From the NCBI GenBank assembly GCA_020199975.1, contig JAIVJP010000091.1, forward strand, positions 1-5,361: DNA of 5,361 bases. The letters are read 5' to 3'. The notes beneath the pieces are model-generated. The model had not been told where the DNA came from and did no database searches. It saw only the letters and a list, made by a program, of their open reading frames with translations. Positions within the stretch are counted from its first letter, which is position 1. Every line of letters starts with the position of its first letter. The position numbers and the translations under genes were made by a program. Positions 1 through 5,329 of this stretch are shown here, one piece after another. The stretch is from Acidobacteriota bacterium (GTDB lineage: Bacteria > Acidobacteriota > Blastocatellia > Pyrinomonadales > Pyrinomonadaceae).

Positions 1-118
1 TGCCTAAACTCTGCGCGACCGAACTCACCGGCTGCCCGTTGGCAATCATCTGCACGGCTTGTCGCTTGAACTCGTCGTCGTACTTGCGTCGTGGCTTATC
101 AGAGATCGTCGTGTTAAT
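1..118 (-). CDS. IS3-family transposase OrfA, N-terminal part (runs off the window)
   Basis: Read on the minus strand this encodes about 39 residues including RRKYDDEFKRQAVQMI and then GQPVSSVAQSLG. This is the characteristic opening of IS3/IS911-type OrfA proteins (HTH_Tnp_1 family): a basic start, the YDDEFKRQAV helix, and a helix-turn-helix that binds the IS ends. OrfA normally works with, or is fused by frameshifting to, the OrfB DDE integrase, which would lie to the left of base 1. The frame opens after a TGA at 125-127 (minus strand) and has no ATG or GTG before the conserved part. The nearest candidate is an ATT at 118-116. The ATG at 128-126 is in another frame and stops after four codons. 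Either a rare start is used or the start has been damaged. Family call confident; functionality unknown. Confidence 0.75.
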   Translation of the reverse strand, partial: MNTTISDKPRRKYDDEFKRQAVQMIANGQPVSSVAQSLG

Positions 119-141
119 TAGAGTTCATTCTCTAACACTCG

Positions 142-166
142 TGTCAGTCAAACCGTGACCATCTCA
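142..166 (-). repeat. candidate IS terminal inverted repeat (outer end)
   Basis: On the minus strand the 25 bases from 166 to 142 run TGAGATGG, then TCACGGTTTGACTGACA. This resembles IS3-family ends: a TG terminus, then a G/T-rich block ending in GACA shortly before orfA. The matching right-hand repeat is outside the window, so this rests on position and resemblance only. Confidence 0.35.
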
Positions 167-380
167 AATTTTGGCCCTTTAAAACTGGGAAAAACCGCGT
201 TATTGTAAGTTTCAAACGACTATTGAGGTAAGTGCTGCTTGCAATCGGTTACGCCCGATACGCTAGGGTGCCTTTCTGAGCCAGTTGAATCAACTTTTAA
301 GCGCAACCCGGTCATCTGTTCTGAGGGCAATAGATTTAAACGGCATCCTTGCATTAACTTCATATCGAAAGCCCAAGAGT

Positions 381-773
381 ATGGAACCATCACTCAGTGA
401 AGCTGCATCACTCGGCGCGTCCAGCGCTTCCGATGAACTACTTATTCAAGCGTTTGCCAAACTAGATAAGGTAGCTCTGGGCATTGCGGTTGGGATTTTA
501 TTCGGGTTTTCAGTATTTGCCGCGACCGTTGTTTTGGTCATCAAGGGGGGCAATCAGGTTGGGCCTAACCTCGGATTACTTAGCCAGTACTTCATTGGTT
601 ACTCGGTGTCATTGCAAGGAAGCGTGATTGGATTGATTTACGGTTTTGTTTCCGGTTTTATCATCGGGTGGCTAATGGCTTTTCTGCGTAATCTGTTCGT
701 TTCCACTTACCTCCATGCTGTACGGCTAAGAGCAGGCATGTCCTCCCTCAATGATTTCCTTGACAACCCCTAA
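381..773 (+). CDS. small two-helix membrane protein, holin-like family (copy 1)
   Basis: A 130-residue protein from the ATG at 381. The N-terminal ~28 residues are polar and Ser/Ala-rich. A first hydrophobic helix spans about 31-54, then comes the short loop IKGGNQVGPNLGLLSQYF, a second helix about 78-101 carrying GSVIGLIYGFVSGF, and a basic tail. The LGLL...YSVS..GS.IG..YGF..G pattern resembles small proteins often auto-annotated as 'bacteriophage holin'. No lysin or other phage gene is nearby and lysis activity is not implied; the function is unknown. The frame also allows a TTG start at 285, adding 32 residues with no counterpart in the second copy, so 381 is preferred; neither start has a strong ribosome site (only AAGAG very close to 381). 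The 3' end may overlap the oxidoreductase by 23 bases if that gene starts at 751. A paralogue lies at 2276-2593, with 43 of 72 identical residues across the core. Confidence 0.75.
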   Translation: MEPSLSEAASLGASSASDELLIQAFAKLDKVALGIAVGILFGFSVFAATVVLVIKGGNQVGPNLGLLSQYFIGYSVSLQGSVIGLIYGFVSGFIIGWLMAFLRNLFVSTYLHAVRLRAGMSSLNDFLDNP

Positions 774-1653
774 AAGAACTAATTGCCCCATGCTCCAAGT
801 TAAAAATAACGGTAACAACGGGGAAGCCAAAAAAGTCGTCATCATCGGAGCAGGCCCCGCCGGTTTGACGGCGGCCTACGAGCTTTGCAAGGCTGACGTC
901 GAATCCGTCGTCCTTGAAAAAGATAATATCGTCGGCGGAATCTCAAGAACAGTTAATTACAAGGGCTATCATTTCGACATCGGCGGGCACCGTTTTTTCA
1001 CAAAGGTCAAGGCCGTCGATGAGATGTGGCGTGAGGTGCTAGTCGACGGGAAATTTCTTCGACGCAATCGCATCTCGCGCATCTACTACAACAAAAAGTT
1101 TTTTCACTACCCATTGCGCGCCACAAACGCTTTGTTCGGCCTGGGCATCTGGAACAGTTTCCTGATCCTACTTAGCTATGCTCGCGCGCAGGCCTTTCCC
1201 CAAAAGCCCGAAGAAACCTTTGAACAATGGGTCTCGAATCGCTTCGGAAACCGGCTTTATAGAATTTTCTTCAAGACTTACACTGAAAAAGTTTGGGGCA
1301 TTCCGTGTAATGAGATCACGGCTGAATGGGCCGCGCAGCGAATTAAAGGACTCTCACTTTTGACAGCGGTTAAAAGTGCGCTGCTCGCGGGTCAAGCCAA
1401 AAATAAAGAGGGTGTCATTAAAACTTTGATCGATGCGTTCGATTACCCCGAACGCGGGCCGGGCATGATGTGGGAGACGGTGGCAGATATTATTCAGCGG
1501 AAGAACAGTCGTATTTGCTTCGAGACCAATGTTAAAAAAATTCATTGGACAACGAGCCGTATCACGGAACTGGAAATAATAACTCGTGGGCGCAAAGAAA
1601 TGATTCAAGGAACGCATTTTGTCAGCAGTATGCCGATGTCTTTTCCAAGATAA
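751..1653 (+). CDS. N-terminal fragment of FAD-dependent mutase-like oxidoreductase
   Basis: This 300-residue frame carries the dinucleotide-binding fold: VVIIGAGPAG (residues 29-38) with the GxGxxG signature, then VVLEKDNIVGG (53-63), where Glu56 would contact the FAD ribose. Next comes the GYHFDIGGHRFFTK motif (72-85), typical of UDP-galactopyranose mutase-like and related amine-oxidase-fold enzymes, and a middle region with FKTYTEKVWGIP and ERGPGMMWE. The last four residues (SFPR) and the stop at 1651-1653 come from the frameshifted joint. The ATG at 751 overlaps the upstream membrane-protein gene by 23 bases. An in-frame ATG at 790 (residue 14) avoids the overlap and leaves about 14 residues before the FAD motif; neither has a good ribosome site. 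Without the C-terminal half the FAD site is incomplete, so a stable active enzyme is unlikely. Confidence 0.7.
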   Translation: MISLTTPKRTNCPMLQVKNNGNNGEAKKVVIIGAGPAGLTAAYELCKADVESVVLEKDNIVGGISRTVNYKGYHFDIGGHRFFTKVKAVDEMWREVLVDGKFLRRNRISRIYYNKKFFHYPLRATNALFGLGIWNSFLILLSYARAQAFPQKPEETFEQWVSNRFGNRLYRIFFKTYTEKVWGIPCNEITAEWAAQRIKGLSLLTAVKSALLAGQAKNKEGVIKTLIDAFDYPERGPGMMWETVADIIQRKNSRICFETNVKKIHWTTSRITELEIITRGRKEMIQGTHFVSSMPMSFPR

Positions 1654-2212
1654 CTGGATTTATATTCATGATTCGGAAGTCAAGGTTGGCAGAATCCAGA
1701 ATTTCAAAAACTGGAGTCCGCACATGGTTCCAGACCCGAACAAGACTTGCCTGGGGCTTGAGTATTTCTGCTTTGAAGGCGACGGGCTGTGGACGATGTC
1801 AGACGGGCAGTTGATCGAACTCGCCACAAAAGAGATAGACGCCCTTGGTCTGGCGAGCGCTTCAGACGTTGAGGATGGGGCGGTCGTTCGGATGCCGAAG
1901 GCTTATCCGGTTTACGATTCGGCTTATGCGGACGCGCTGGAAGTTGTTCGAGGGTTCCTTAGCAGCATCGGCAATCTGTATTTGGTGGGACGCAATGGAA
2001 TGCACAAGTACAACAATCAGGATCACTCGATGCTGACGGCGATGCTGGCGGTCAAAAACATTCTCGGCGCGAATTATGATATTTGGGGAGTGAATGCCGA
2101 TCAGGAGTACCACGAAGAGATCAAAAGCAACGGGAAGAGCGAAAGCGAGGAATTGACGCTGCTCGCTTCGACGCAGCCCAAAGTTCCACAAAGGAAAGTT
2201 GATGGTGCATAG
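1619..2212 (+). CDS. C-terminal fragment of FAD-dependent mutase-like oxidoreductase
   Basis: Homology starts at LFQDNWIYIHD (codons from 1640); the residues before it (TTG start, MSAVCRC) are the first fragment's bases read in the wrong frame. What follows is the family's C-terminal half: VKVGRIQNFKNWSP, PDPNKTCLGLEYFC, PKAYPVYDSAY and GRNGMHKYNNQDHSM, the last being the C-terminal FAD-contacting region of this enzyme type. After DQEYHEE the protein ends in a polar tail. There is no recognisable ribosome site before 1619, so independent translation is doubtful and this is best read as the tail of the pseudogene. The stop at 2210-2212 lies just before a possible ATG (2216) of the next membrane protein. 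Confidence 0.65.
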   Translation: MSAVCRCLFQDNWIYIHDSEVKVGRIQNFKNWSPHMVPDPNKTCLGLEYFCFEGDGLWTMSDGQLIELATKEIDALGLASASDVEDGAVVRMPKAYPVYDSAYADALEVVRGFLSSIGNLYLVGRNGMHKYNNQDHSMLTAMLAVKNILGANYDIWGVNADQEYHEEIKSNGKSESEELTLLASTQPKVPQRKVDGA

Positions 2213-2261
2213 AAGATGGCTTTATTAGATAATTCAAACGTTCAGTTTATCCCGCCACTAC

Positions 2262-2267
2262 AGAGGG
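2262..2267 (+). promoter_or_regulatory. ribosome binding site AGAGGG supporting the start at 2276
   Basis: AGAGGG ends 8 bases before the ATG at 2276, good Shine-Dalgarno spacing. The earlier in-frame ATG at 2216 has only AGAAG directly against it and AAAGGA about 20 bases upstream. This favours the shorter protein. Confidence 0.5.
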
Positions 2268-2275
2268 CGACTTCA

Positions 2276-2593
2276 ATGGATTCAGAGAATTTAGATGAAG
2301 AGTTGTTGACACGGGCGGTACTGCGGCTAAACGGAAGTGTTCTCGGCCTCGTGTTCGGCATTCTCTTAGGATTGATTATCTTTGTAGCTACCAATTGGTT
2401 GGTGATCAAAGGCGGCGTGACGGTCGGGCCGCATCTCGGTTTATTGAGCAATTTCTTCATCTTCTACTCGGTATCGTTTGTAGGAAGTTTGATCGGAATG
2501 ATCTATGGCTTTGTGACCGGGTATTTAGCTGGCCTGCTTGTCGCTTGGGTTTATAACGGCATTGTCGCAATGAAAAGCCGTCGCAGACACTAA
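2276..2593 (+). CDS. small two-helix membrane protein, holin-like family (copy 2)
   Basis: A 105-residue paralogue of the protein at 381-773. A short acidic N-terminus (MDSENLDEELL) leads into a first hydrophobic helix at about 20-44, the loop IKGGVTVGPHLGLLSNFF, a second helix at about 66-92 with GSLIGMIYGFVTGY, and a basic end (KSRRRH) that would favour a cytoplasmic C-terminus. Without gaps, 43 of 72 core residues match copy 1, from LG at residue 23 to Asn94; the invariant parts are LVIKGG, VGP.LGLLS, YSVS, GS.IG and IYGFV.G. An earlier in-frame ATG at 2216, three bases after the oxidoreductase stop, would add 20 residues and imply coupling to that gene; the ribosome site favours 2276. Function unknown: the resemblance to proteins auto-labelled phage holins is noted, but the genes sit in a glycan locus. 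Confidence 0.75.
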   Translation: MDSENLDEELLTRAVLRLNGSVLGLVFGILLGLIIFVATNWLVIKGGVTVGPHLGLLSNFFIFYSVSFVGSLIGMIYGFVTGYLAGLLVAWVYNGIVAMKSRRRH

Positions 2594-2789
2594 CTCATCA
2601 GCAATAACGCTTCTGCGCGAAGTTGTGCTCTCTTCCGATTTGTCTTAGCGTTGGCAGCGCTCTCATCGCGCGAAAAGGGACACCGCTTTGGGAACATAAA
2701 ACCTGACCGCCTCAACGCAAGAGAACAGAAGCGGTCGCCCTAACCCACATCCGTGACCGGGCTTACAAAGCAATCCAATTTGAATTTTC
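2594..2789 (+). other. gene-free spacer with weak inverted repeats
   Basis: No coding frame is supported in these ~196 bases between the membrane-protein module and the sugar operon. The spacer holds overlapping short inverted repeats that share one right arm: CGCTTCTG (2608-2615) with CAGAAGCG (2726-2733), ACCGCTT (2682-2688) with AAGCGGT (2729-2735), and GACCGC (2705-2710) with GCGGTC (2731-2736). None is followed by a T tract, so no intrinsic terminator is called. A promoter for the downstream operon is expected here or just upstream, but no clear -35/-10 pair is seen. Confidence 0.4.
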
Positions 2790-2791
2790 TT

Positions 2792-2797
2792 GAGGAG
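2792..2797 (+). promoter_or_regulatory. ribosome binding site GAGGAG for the PLP enzyme
   Basis: GAGGAG is a strong Shine-Dalgarno match lying 13 bases before the ATG at 2811, slightly long but usable. It overlaps the alternative in-frame TTG at 2790, which therefore cannot use it; this decides in favour of 2811. Confidence 0.6.
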
Positions 2798-2810
2798 CTA
2801 CTCAAAACAG

Positions 2811-4028
2811 ATGGACACCCAGATAATCGCTCCGCCGAGACGAGCGCAGATCGGAGTCGGAGGCTTTCGGATCACGGCACGGGCTAAGCAGCTCGTGATG
2901 GAAGTGCTCGACAGCAACCGCATCACGGCGGGGCCGAAGATGGCGCGCTTTGAGAACGAGATCGCTGCGCTCCATGGATGTGAATACGGTGTGATGTGCA
3001 ACAGCGGCACGAGCGCGCTTCAGATTGCGCTGGCGGCGCTAAAGGAGATTTACAGTTGGCAGGGCGATGACGAAGTGCTTGTCCCGGCGGTCACTTTTGT
3101 GGCGACCTCCAACGTCGTCCTGTACAACAATCTGAAGCCCGTCTTCGTTGATGTTGAGCCGCGACACTACTGTATTGACCCGACGAAGATAGAAGAACGC
3201 ATCACCCCGCGCACGCGCGCGATCATGCCGGTGCATCTTGCCGGTCAGCCCTGCGATATGGAACCGATTCTTCGCGTAGCCGAGCGTTATAATCTGCGAA
3301 TCGTCGAGGATTCCGCCGAGACGATGTTCGTAAGTGATAAAGGTCGCCCGGTCGGGTCTTTTGGTGATGTCGGCTGCTTCTCTACTTACGCCGCCCATAT
3401 GATTACGACCGGCGTCGGCGGACTCTGCACGACGAACGACTCCGAGTTGATCGTAATGCTGAAGAGCTTAATGAATCATGGCCGCGATTCGATCTATATC
3501 CGCATTGACGATGATAAGAACGCGCGAGGCGAGGACTTGTTCCAGATCGCCAATAGTCGCTTCTCGTTCGTCCTGCTCGGTCACAGCTTCCGCGCCACCG
3601 AGATGGAGGCCGCGCTGGGGCTAGCGCAACTCGAAGAGCGAGAAGAGTTGTGCGCCCGTCGCCAGCAGGTGGTTGCGCGTCTCCACAAAGGGTTAGGGGA
3701 TTTGGAGGAGCATCTTCAGTTGCCGCGCCCCCGACCGGGTTCGGACCACAGCTACATGTTCTACCCGTTAACAATCATGAACGCGCACGTTAACCGCGAC
3801 GACCTGGTTCGTTATCTTGAAGATCATGCGATTGAGACGCGCTATTTGCTGCCGCTCATTAATCAACCCATCTACCGTCAACTTTTCGGTAATCTTGACG
3901 AACAGTTTCCGGTCGCGGCGCGTCTCAATCGAGACTCGTTCTACATCGGGTGTCACCCAGACATCAATGATGAGGACGTTGATTACGTAATTGAAAGATT
4001 TCATCACTTCTTTCGGAGTTACATATGA
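2811..4028 (+). CDS. DegT/DnrJ/EryC1/StrS-family PLP enzyme with His at the catalytic lysine position; putative sugar 3-dehydratase or aminotransferase
   Basis: A full-length 405-residue fold-type I PLP enzyme acting on nucleotide sugars. Visible motifs are NSGTSALQIAL (64-74, cofactor phosphate loop), DDEVLVPAVTFVATSN (86-101), MPVHLAGQPCDM (139-150), VEDSAET (165-171, Asp167 pairing with the pyridine nitrogen) and GSFGDVGCFSTYAAHMITTGVGG (182-204). In aminotransferases of this family the last motif reads like SFYPTKNLTTGEGG, its Lys forming the Schiff base. Here that position is His196 (codon 3396-3398). ColD and the E1 dehydratase of 3,6-dideoxyhexose synthesis carry the same Lys-to-His change in SFYPAHHITMGEGG and use free PMP to remove the C-3 hydroxyl of a 4-keto-6-deoxysugar. 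The C-terminal half (SFRATEMEAALGLAQLEE, IETRYLLPLINQPIY) is ordinary for the family. A 3-dehydratase role is inferred from this residue; a divergent subfamily of other activity is possible. First gene of the operon; its stop overlaps the methyltransferase start (ATGA). Confidence 0.85.
   Translation: MDTQIIAPPRRAQIGVGGFRITARAKQLVMEVLDSNRITAGPKMARFENEIAALHGCEYGVMCNSGTSALQIALAALKEIYSWQGDDEVLVPAVTFVATSNVVLYNNLKPVFVDVEPRHYCIDPTKIEERITPRTRAIMPVHLAGQPCDMEPILRVAERYNLRIVEDSAETMFVSDKGRPVGSFGDVGCFSTYAAHMITTGVGGLCTTNDSELIVMLKSLMNHGRDSIYIRIDDDKNARGEDLFQIANSRFSFVLLGHSFRATEMEAALGLAQLEEREELCARRQQVVARLHKGLGDLEEHLQLPRPRPGSDHSYMFYPLTIMNAHVNRDDLVRYLEDHAIETRYLLPLINQPIYRQLFGNLDEQFPVAARLNRDSFYIGCHPDINDEDVDYVIERFHHFFRSYI
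4015..4018 (+). promoter_or_regulatory. ribosome binding site GGAG for the methyltransferase, inside the upstream gene
   Basis: GGAG lies 6 bases before the ATG at 4025, within the last codons of the PLP-enzyme gene. With the ATGA overlap it indicates translational coupling of the two genes. Confidence 0.55.
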
Positions 4029-5329
4029 GTACAGAGACGATTAACGCGAATAACACCAGCGGCGCGGCAGGGATTGGTCGTCGCAGCCTCGGAATTCCGG
4101 GGCGCGCTCAGCGAGGCGAACGCCCCGCTCAAGTCAAATGCCAGATTTGCGGCACAGTCACCGTTCCCGGAGTTGATTTGGGAAATCAACCGATTGGCGA
4201 CCTTGTTTTATCTCGCGCTCAACTGAATCAACCCGAAACCTACTATCCACTTAAGCTGCAGCACTGCCCGGAGTGCGGATTGACTCAACTCAGCTACATC
4301 GTCAATCCGAAGATCGTCTATAAACATTTTCCCTTCGTCAGTGGAACGACGCAGACGGCGACCCGGCATCTGCAAAGTCTCCCCAAGCAGTTGGTGGAGA
4401 TGATGAAACTCGATAAAGAATCTTTCGCACTCGACATTGGCTCGAACGACGGAACGCTGCTCAAGGGTTATCTCCCCTACGGCGTGAAGTTCTTGGGGGT
4501 TGATCCTTCAGGCGATCCGGTTCGCATCGCCAACGAACAAGGCATCGAGACGCTTCATGCGTTCTTCAATGAAGAGACCGGTGATTATGTCGAAGCGCAT
4601 TACGGCAAGGCCGACGCGATCACGGCCTGCGGAGTCTTCGGACACATCGCCGATTTAACGAGCGTCATGAAAGGCGTGAAGCGGTTGCTCGCGGAGCACG
4701 GCGTTTTTGCAACCGATTCGCAGTACTGGCTCGACACGATGCAACGCTTGCACTACGACAATATGTTTCATCAGCATCTGCGCTACTACTCGATGAAGCC
4801 GCTCATTCATCTGCACCGGCAATATGGCATGGATGTGTTCGATGTCGAACGCTCTGAAGTTTATGGCGGCTCGATTCGCGTCTTTAGCTGTCACACAGGA
4901 GACTACCCGATCTCTGATCGTGTGCATCAACTGGTCGCGCTCGAAGAACGAGAGAACTTGTACGAAGAAGCCACGAATCGTGAATTCATGCTGAAGGTTG
5001 AGGAACGAAAGCGCAAACTCTTTAATAGCGTTTATTCGCTCGCCTCCAATGGCAAAAAGCTAATCGGCATTGGCGCGCCCGCTAAAGCATCGACGATTTG
5101 CAACTATTGTCGCCTCGGCCCCGATTTGGTTGAGTACATCACTGAGGTCAACCCGTTGCGCATGGGGAGATTCTTGCCGGGCGTGCATATTCCGATCATC
5201 AGCGAAGATTATATGTTTGAAGACTTGCGACCAGCCGACGCCGGTATTCTCTTCGCGTGGAATTACTACGATGAGGTTGTGCCGAAACTCCGCGCGCGGG
5301 GTTTTAAGGGAGAGATTCTGTTGCCATGA
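4025..5329 (+). CDS. SAM-dependent sugar C-methyltransferase with N-terminal zinc domain (TylC3/NovU/TcaB9 type)
   Basis: A 434-residue cytoplasmic methyltransferase with the three-part layout of the deoxysugar C-methyltransferases. The N-terminal zinc domain has CQIC at 39-42 and CPEC at 81-84 (Cys39, 42, 81, 84). The central class I SAM domain has LDIGSNDGTLL (136-146, SAM-binding loop), GVDPS (158-162) and ITACGVFGHIADL (199-211, where relatives read NVFAHV). FHQHLRYYSM (248-257) matches the family's YHEHLSYYS motif, whose His residues are implicated in catalysis in TcaB9; YGGSIRVF follows. The C-terminal domain shows GIGAPAKASTICNYC and GRFLPGVHIPII. Relatives transfer a methyl group to the carbon next to the keto group of dTDP-4-keto-deoxysugars. 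The exact substrate here is unknown, but the upstream 3-dehydratase-like gene fits a branched deoxysugar. The first ~35 residues are a low-complexity Gly/Arg/Asn-rich tail not usual in the family. Both ends overlap neighbours by ATGA. Confidence 0.9.
   Translation: MSTETINANNTSGAAGIGRRSLGIPGRAQRGERPAQVKCQICGTVTVPGVDLGNQPIGDLVLSRAQLNQPETYYPLKLQHCPECGLTQLSYIVNPKIVYKHFPFVSGTTQTATRHLQSLPKQLVEMMKLDKESFALDIGSNDGTLLKGYLPYGVKFLGVDPSGDPVRIANEQGIETLHAFFNEETGDYVEAHYGKADAITACGVFGHIADLTSVMKGVKRLLAEHGVFATDSQYWLDTMQRLHYDNMFHQHLRYYSMKPLIHLHRQYGMDVFDVERSEVYGGSIRVFSCHTGDYPISDRVHQLVALEERENLYEEATNREFMLKVEERKRKLFNSVYSLASNGKKLIGIGAPAKASTICNYCRLGPDLVEYITEVNPLRMGRFLPGVHIPIISEDYMFEDLRPADAGILFAWNYYDEVVPKLRARGFKGEILLP
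5306..5314 (+). promoter_or_regulatory. ribosome binding site AAGGGAGAG for the next operon gene
   Basis: This purine-rich stretch near the 3' end of the methyltransferase gene contains GGGAG and ends 11 bases before the ATG at 5326. It supports that start and tight operon coupling. Confidence 0.45.

Larger units (their letters stand above)
1..166 (-). mobile_element. IS3-family insertion sequence, left end (partial)
   Basis: The window opens inside an insertion sequence that reads leftward. The support is the N-terminal part of an IS3-type orfA on the minus strand (2-118), followed within about 25-50 bases by a stretch that looks like an IS3-family terminus. On the minus strand that stretch starts TGAGATGG at 166 and contains GTTTGACTGACA, and IS3 elements typically begin with TG. 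The rest of the element (end of orfA, orfB integrase, other end) lies outside the window. The outer boundary at 166 is a guess from the TG start; no target duplication can be checked with one end only. Confidence 0.55.
751..2212 (+). pseudogene. FAD-dependent UDP-galactopyranose mutase-like oxidoreductase, broken by internal deletion and frameshift
   Basis: Two reading frames together cover one NAD(P)/FAD-dependent oxidoreductase of the type commonly found in polysaccharide loci and described as UDP-galactopyranose mutase-like or protoporphyrinogen-oxidase-like. The first frame carries the N-terminal FAD-binding domain and ends with SSMPMSFPR and a TAA at 1651-1653. The second frame, displaced by one base, picks up at LFQDNWIYIHD (from 1640) and continues to TAG at 2212. 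In family members as I remember them, a segment of about 35-40 residues (a Leu/Pro-rich helix, then a YRDFLTV-like strand) separates the SSMP and LFPDNWIYIH motifs. It is missing here, and the frame shift means the net loss is 3n+2 bases. A single base error would not explain the missing block. Both halves otherwise keep family motifs, so the lesion looks recent, or it could be an assembly defect. The start may be 751 or the ATG at 790. Confidence 0.75.

Noticed and set aside
239..264. Promoter-like TTGCAA ... TACGCT upstream of the first membrane protein
   Set aside because: The spacer is only 14 bases and the -10 match is weak, so it is not better than chance.
285..380. TTG start at 285 for the first membrane protein
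   Set aside because: The extra 32 residues have no counterpart in the second copy and the start has no well-spaced ribosome site. It remains possible but is less likely than 381.
1636..1653. Programmed +1 frameshift joining the two oxidoreductase frames at TCTTTTCC
   Set aside because: The shift has the right direction, but there is no stop in the slip codon as in prfB-type sites, and a block of family residues is missing at the joint, which a translational shift cannot explain.
381..2593. Phage lysis cassette, suggested by holin-like proteins
   Set aside because: There is no endolysin, spanin or other phage gene, and the neighbours are nucleotide-sugar enzymes. The holin label reflects only resemblance to an automatically named family.
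2705..2736. Rho-independent terminator from the GACCGC/GCGGTC repeat
   Set aside because: The 6-bp stem has a 20-base loop and is followed by CGCCCTAACCC rather than a T tract.
3403..3774. Minus-strand open frame of 123 codons inside the PLP-enzyme gene
   Set aside because: Arg/Ser/Pro-rich shadow of a strongly conserved plus-strand gene with no motif of its own. The same applies to the other antisense frames at 1354-1617, 1862-2191, 2242-2460, 2798-3010, 3039-3398, 3768-4007, 4655-4930 and 5060-5335.
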